NCBI GenBank assembly: GCA_008704415.1
Contig: VXIS01000021.1
Span: forward strand, 216,953 to 280,952
DNA length: 64,000 nucleotides
Direction of reading: 5' to 3'
From: Sphaerosporella brunnea
Lineage: Eukaryota > Ascomycota > Pezizomycetes > Pezizales > Pyronemataceae
Below are positions 63,471 through 64,000 of this stretch, in pieces. The notes below the pieces were generated by a model, which had not been told where the DNA came from, ran no database searches, and saw only the letters and a list, made by a program, of their open reading frames with translations. How positions within the stretch are numbered: position 1 is the stretch's first letter; the number at the start of each line of letters is the position of its first letter. Both the position numbers and the translations under genes were made by a program.

Positions 63471-63545
63471 TCCGTGGGTTTTCGGTCTGCGAGGGAATAA
63501 CTGTTTGCACCGGGAACAGGGCGGATGTCAGGTCCTTGTTTATTG
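63471..63545 (+). repeat. Hairpin-cassette core, plus orientation
   Basis: TCCGTGGGTTTTCGGTCTGC, GAGGGAATAACTGTTTGCAC, CGGGAACAGGGCGGATGTC, AGGTCCTTGTTTATTG. It adjoins the end of the inverted repeat. A further degenerate core (GGTGAACAGGGCATGTGTAAGG) lies at about 63700-63735. Confidence 0.85.
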
Positions 63546-63579
63546 AATGGTTCGCCGAGGTCAAGGCATGCATCCCCCT

Positions 63580-64000
63580 TGGGTAAGGGAAACTCCATGT
63601 TAATTGCTCTAAAAAGCCGATACGGACACCCGCGTTGACACTCCAGTCCGGGAGTGGGAATCATCAGTCCCTGTGTTTTATATATCTGACGTACAACATC
63701 TTGTACGGTGAACAGGGCATGTGTAAGGTCCCGGTATAGCATGCCCATCCATTCTACCACCGTGCGCTTCCAGACTGAGGACGTCTTGCTGCCCTCTGGA
63801 GATCGCTTTGCCTGCCGTTAACGGACTTCCGGTCTGCCGTCCCGGTGGATGACAGTGTATTTTAATCGTTCGTGAGGTTCTTGAACTGTATTCACAGGCT
63901 AAATGCGTTGAACGTCGCTTTTTACCGCCTCTCGACAAATTAACTATCTATTTATCTTCGTCATTCTGGGATCAGCTCCGGACCCACCGGCGCAAGTATA
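63580..64000. other. No gene seen
   Basis: Contains the degenerate core at about 63700; otherwise short frames only. Confidence 0.35.

Overview
The window looks like nuclear DNA of a filamentous ascomycete, most likely a Dothideomycete-type fungus. The phylum is well supported by short GT-AG introns of 46 to about 96 nt with CTAAC/TACTGAC-like branch points, CA-rich leaders in front of start codons, TATA boxes, F-box and fungal HNH-type proteins, and the absence of operons and Shine-Dalgarno sites. The class is only an inference. The region is gene-poor, repeat-rich and full of decayed genes, as expected of an accessory or subtelomere-like compartment. No rRNA, CRISPR array or intact transposase or reverse transcriptase was seen.

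Genes that can be read with confidence are few. They are a gene truncated by the left edge (1-287, minus), a two-exon gene at 4685-5249, a small membrane protein at 9258-9608, a two-exon gene with an acidic tail and a mitochondrial-like N-terminus (32875-33845), an F-box-like/ankyrin gene with a 9-nt first exon (35979-36738, minus), a three-exon small Cys-containing protein (39715-40228), an F-box gene (49889-50982) and an acidic tandem-UIM (ubiquitin-binding motif) protein (58412-59353, minus). Relics include a fungal HNH-domain gene broken by an 11-bp tandem duplication (17.36-18.0 kb), a retroelement gag-like zinc-knuckle region (2.2-2.8 kb), a decayed copy of the UIM gene (53.8-54.5 kb) and several coding-like fragments of unknown family.

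Repeats dominate the layout. A family of about 300-400-bp cassettes carries a conserved core of about 75 bp with overlapping inverted repeats and a T-run. Seven copies lie in minus orientation at 12.3-14.2 kb, five (plus one degenerate) in plus orientation at 15.1-16.8 kb, and others at 4.1-4.3, 60.4-60.9 and 63.5 kb. At 60.4-61.1 kb the core directly follows the stop codon of a 49-codon intron-containing minigene related to the 4685 gene, so minigene and hairpin form one tandem unit. Other repeats are a 159-bp satellite (54.6-55.7 kb), GTCCGAGTGCTGAAC-type minisatellites at several loci, an LTR-sized dispersed family (1.6, 10.0, 34.0, 52.1 kb), an inverted pair at 28.5 and 63.2 kb, a 173-bp MITE (32.4 kb), three LINE-like 3' tails (43.7, 45.2, 48.6 kb) and a 539-bp insertion with an 8-bp target duplication and a tRNA-like segment (48.96-49.50 kb). 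A segmental duplication links 52.7-54.6 kb with 57.1-59.4 kb.

The genes do not form a pathway. The strongest candidate for something undescribed is the hairpin cassette family and its coupled minigene. All statements come from reading the sequence; no alignment, folding or database search was run.
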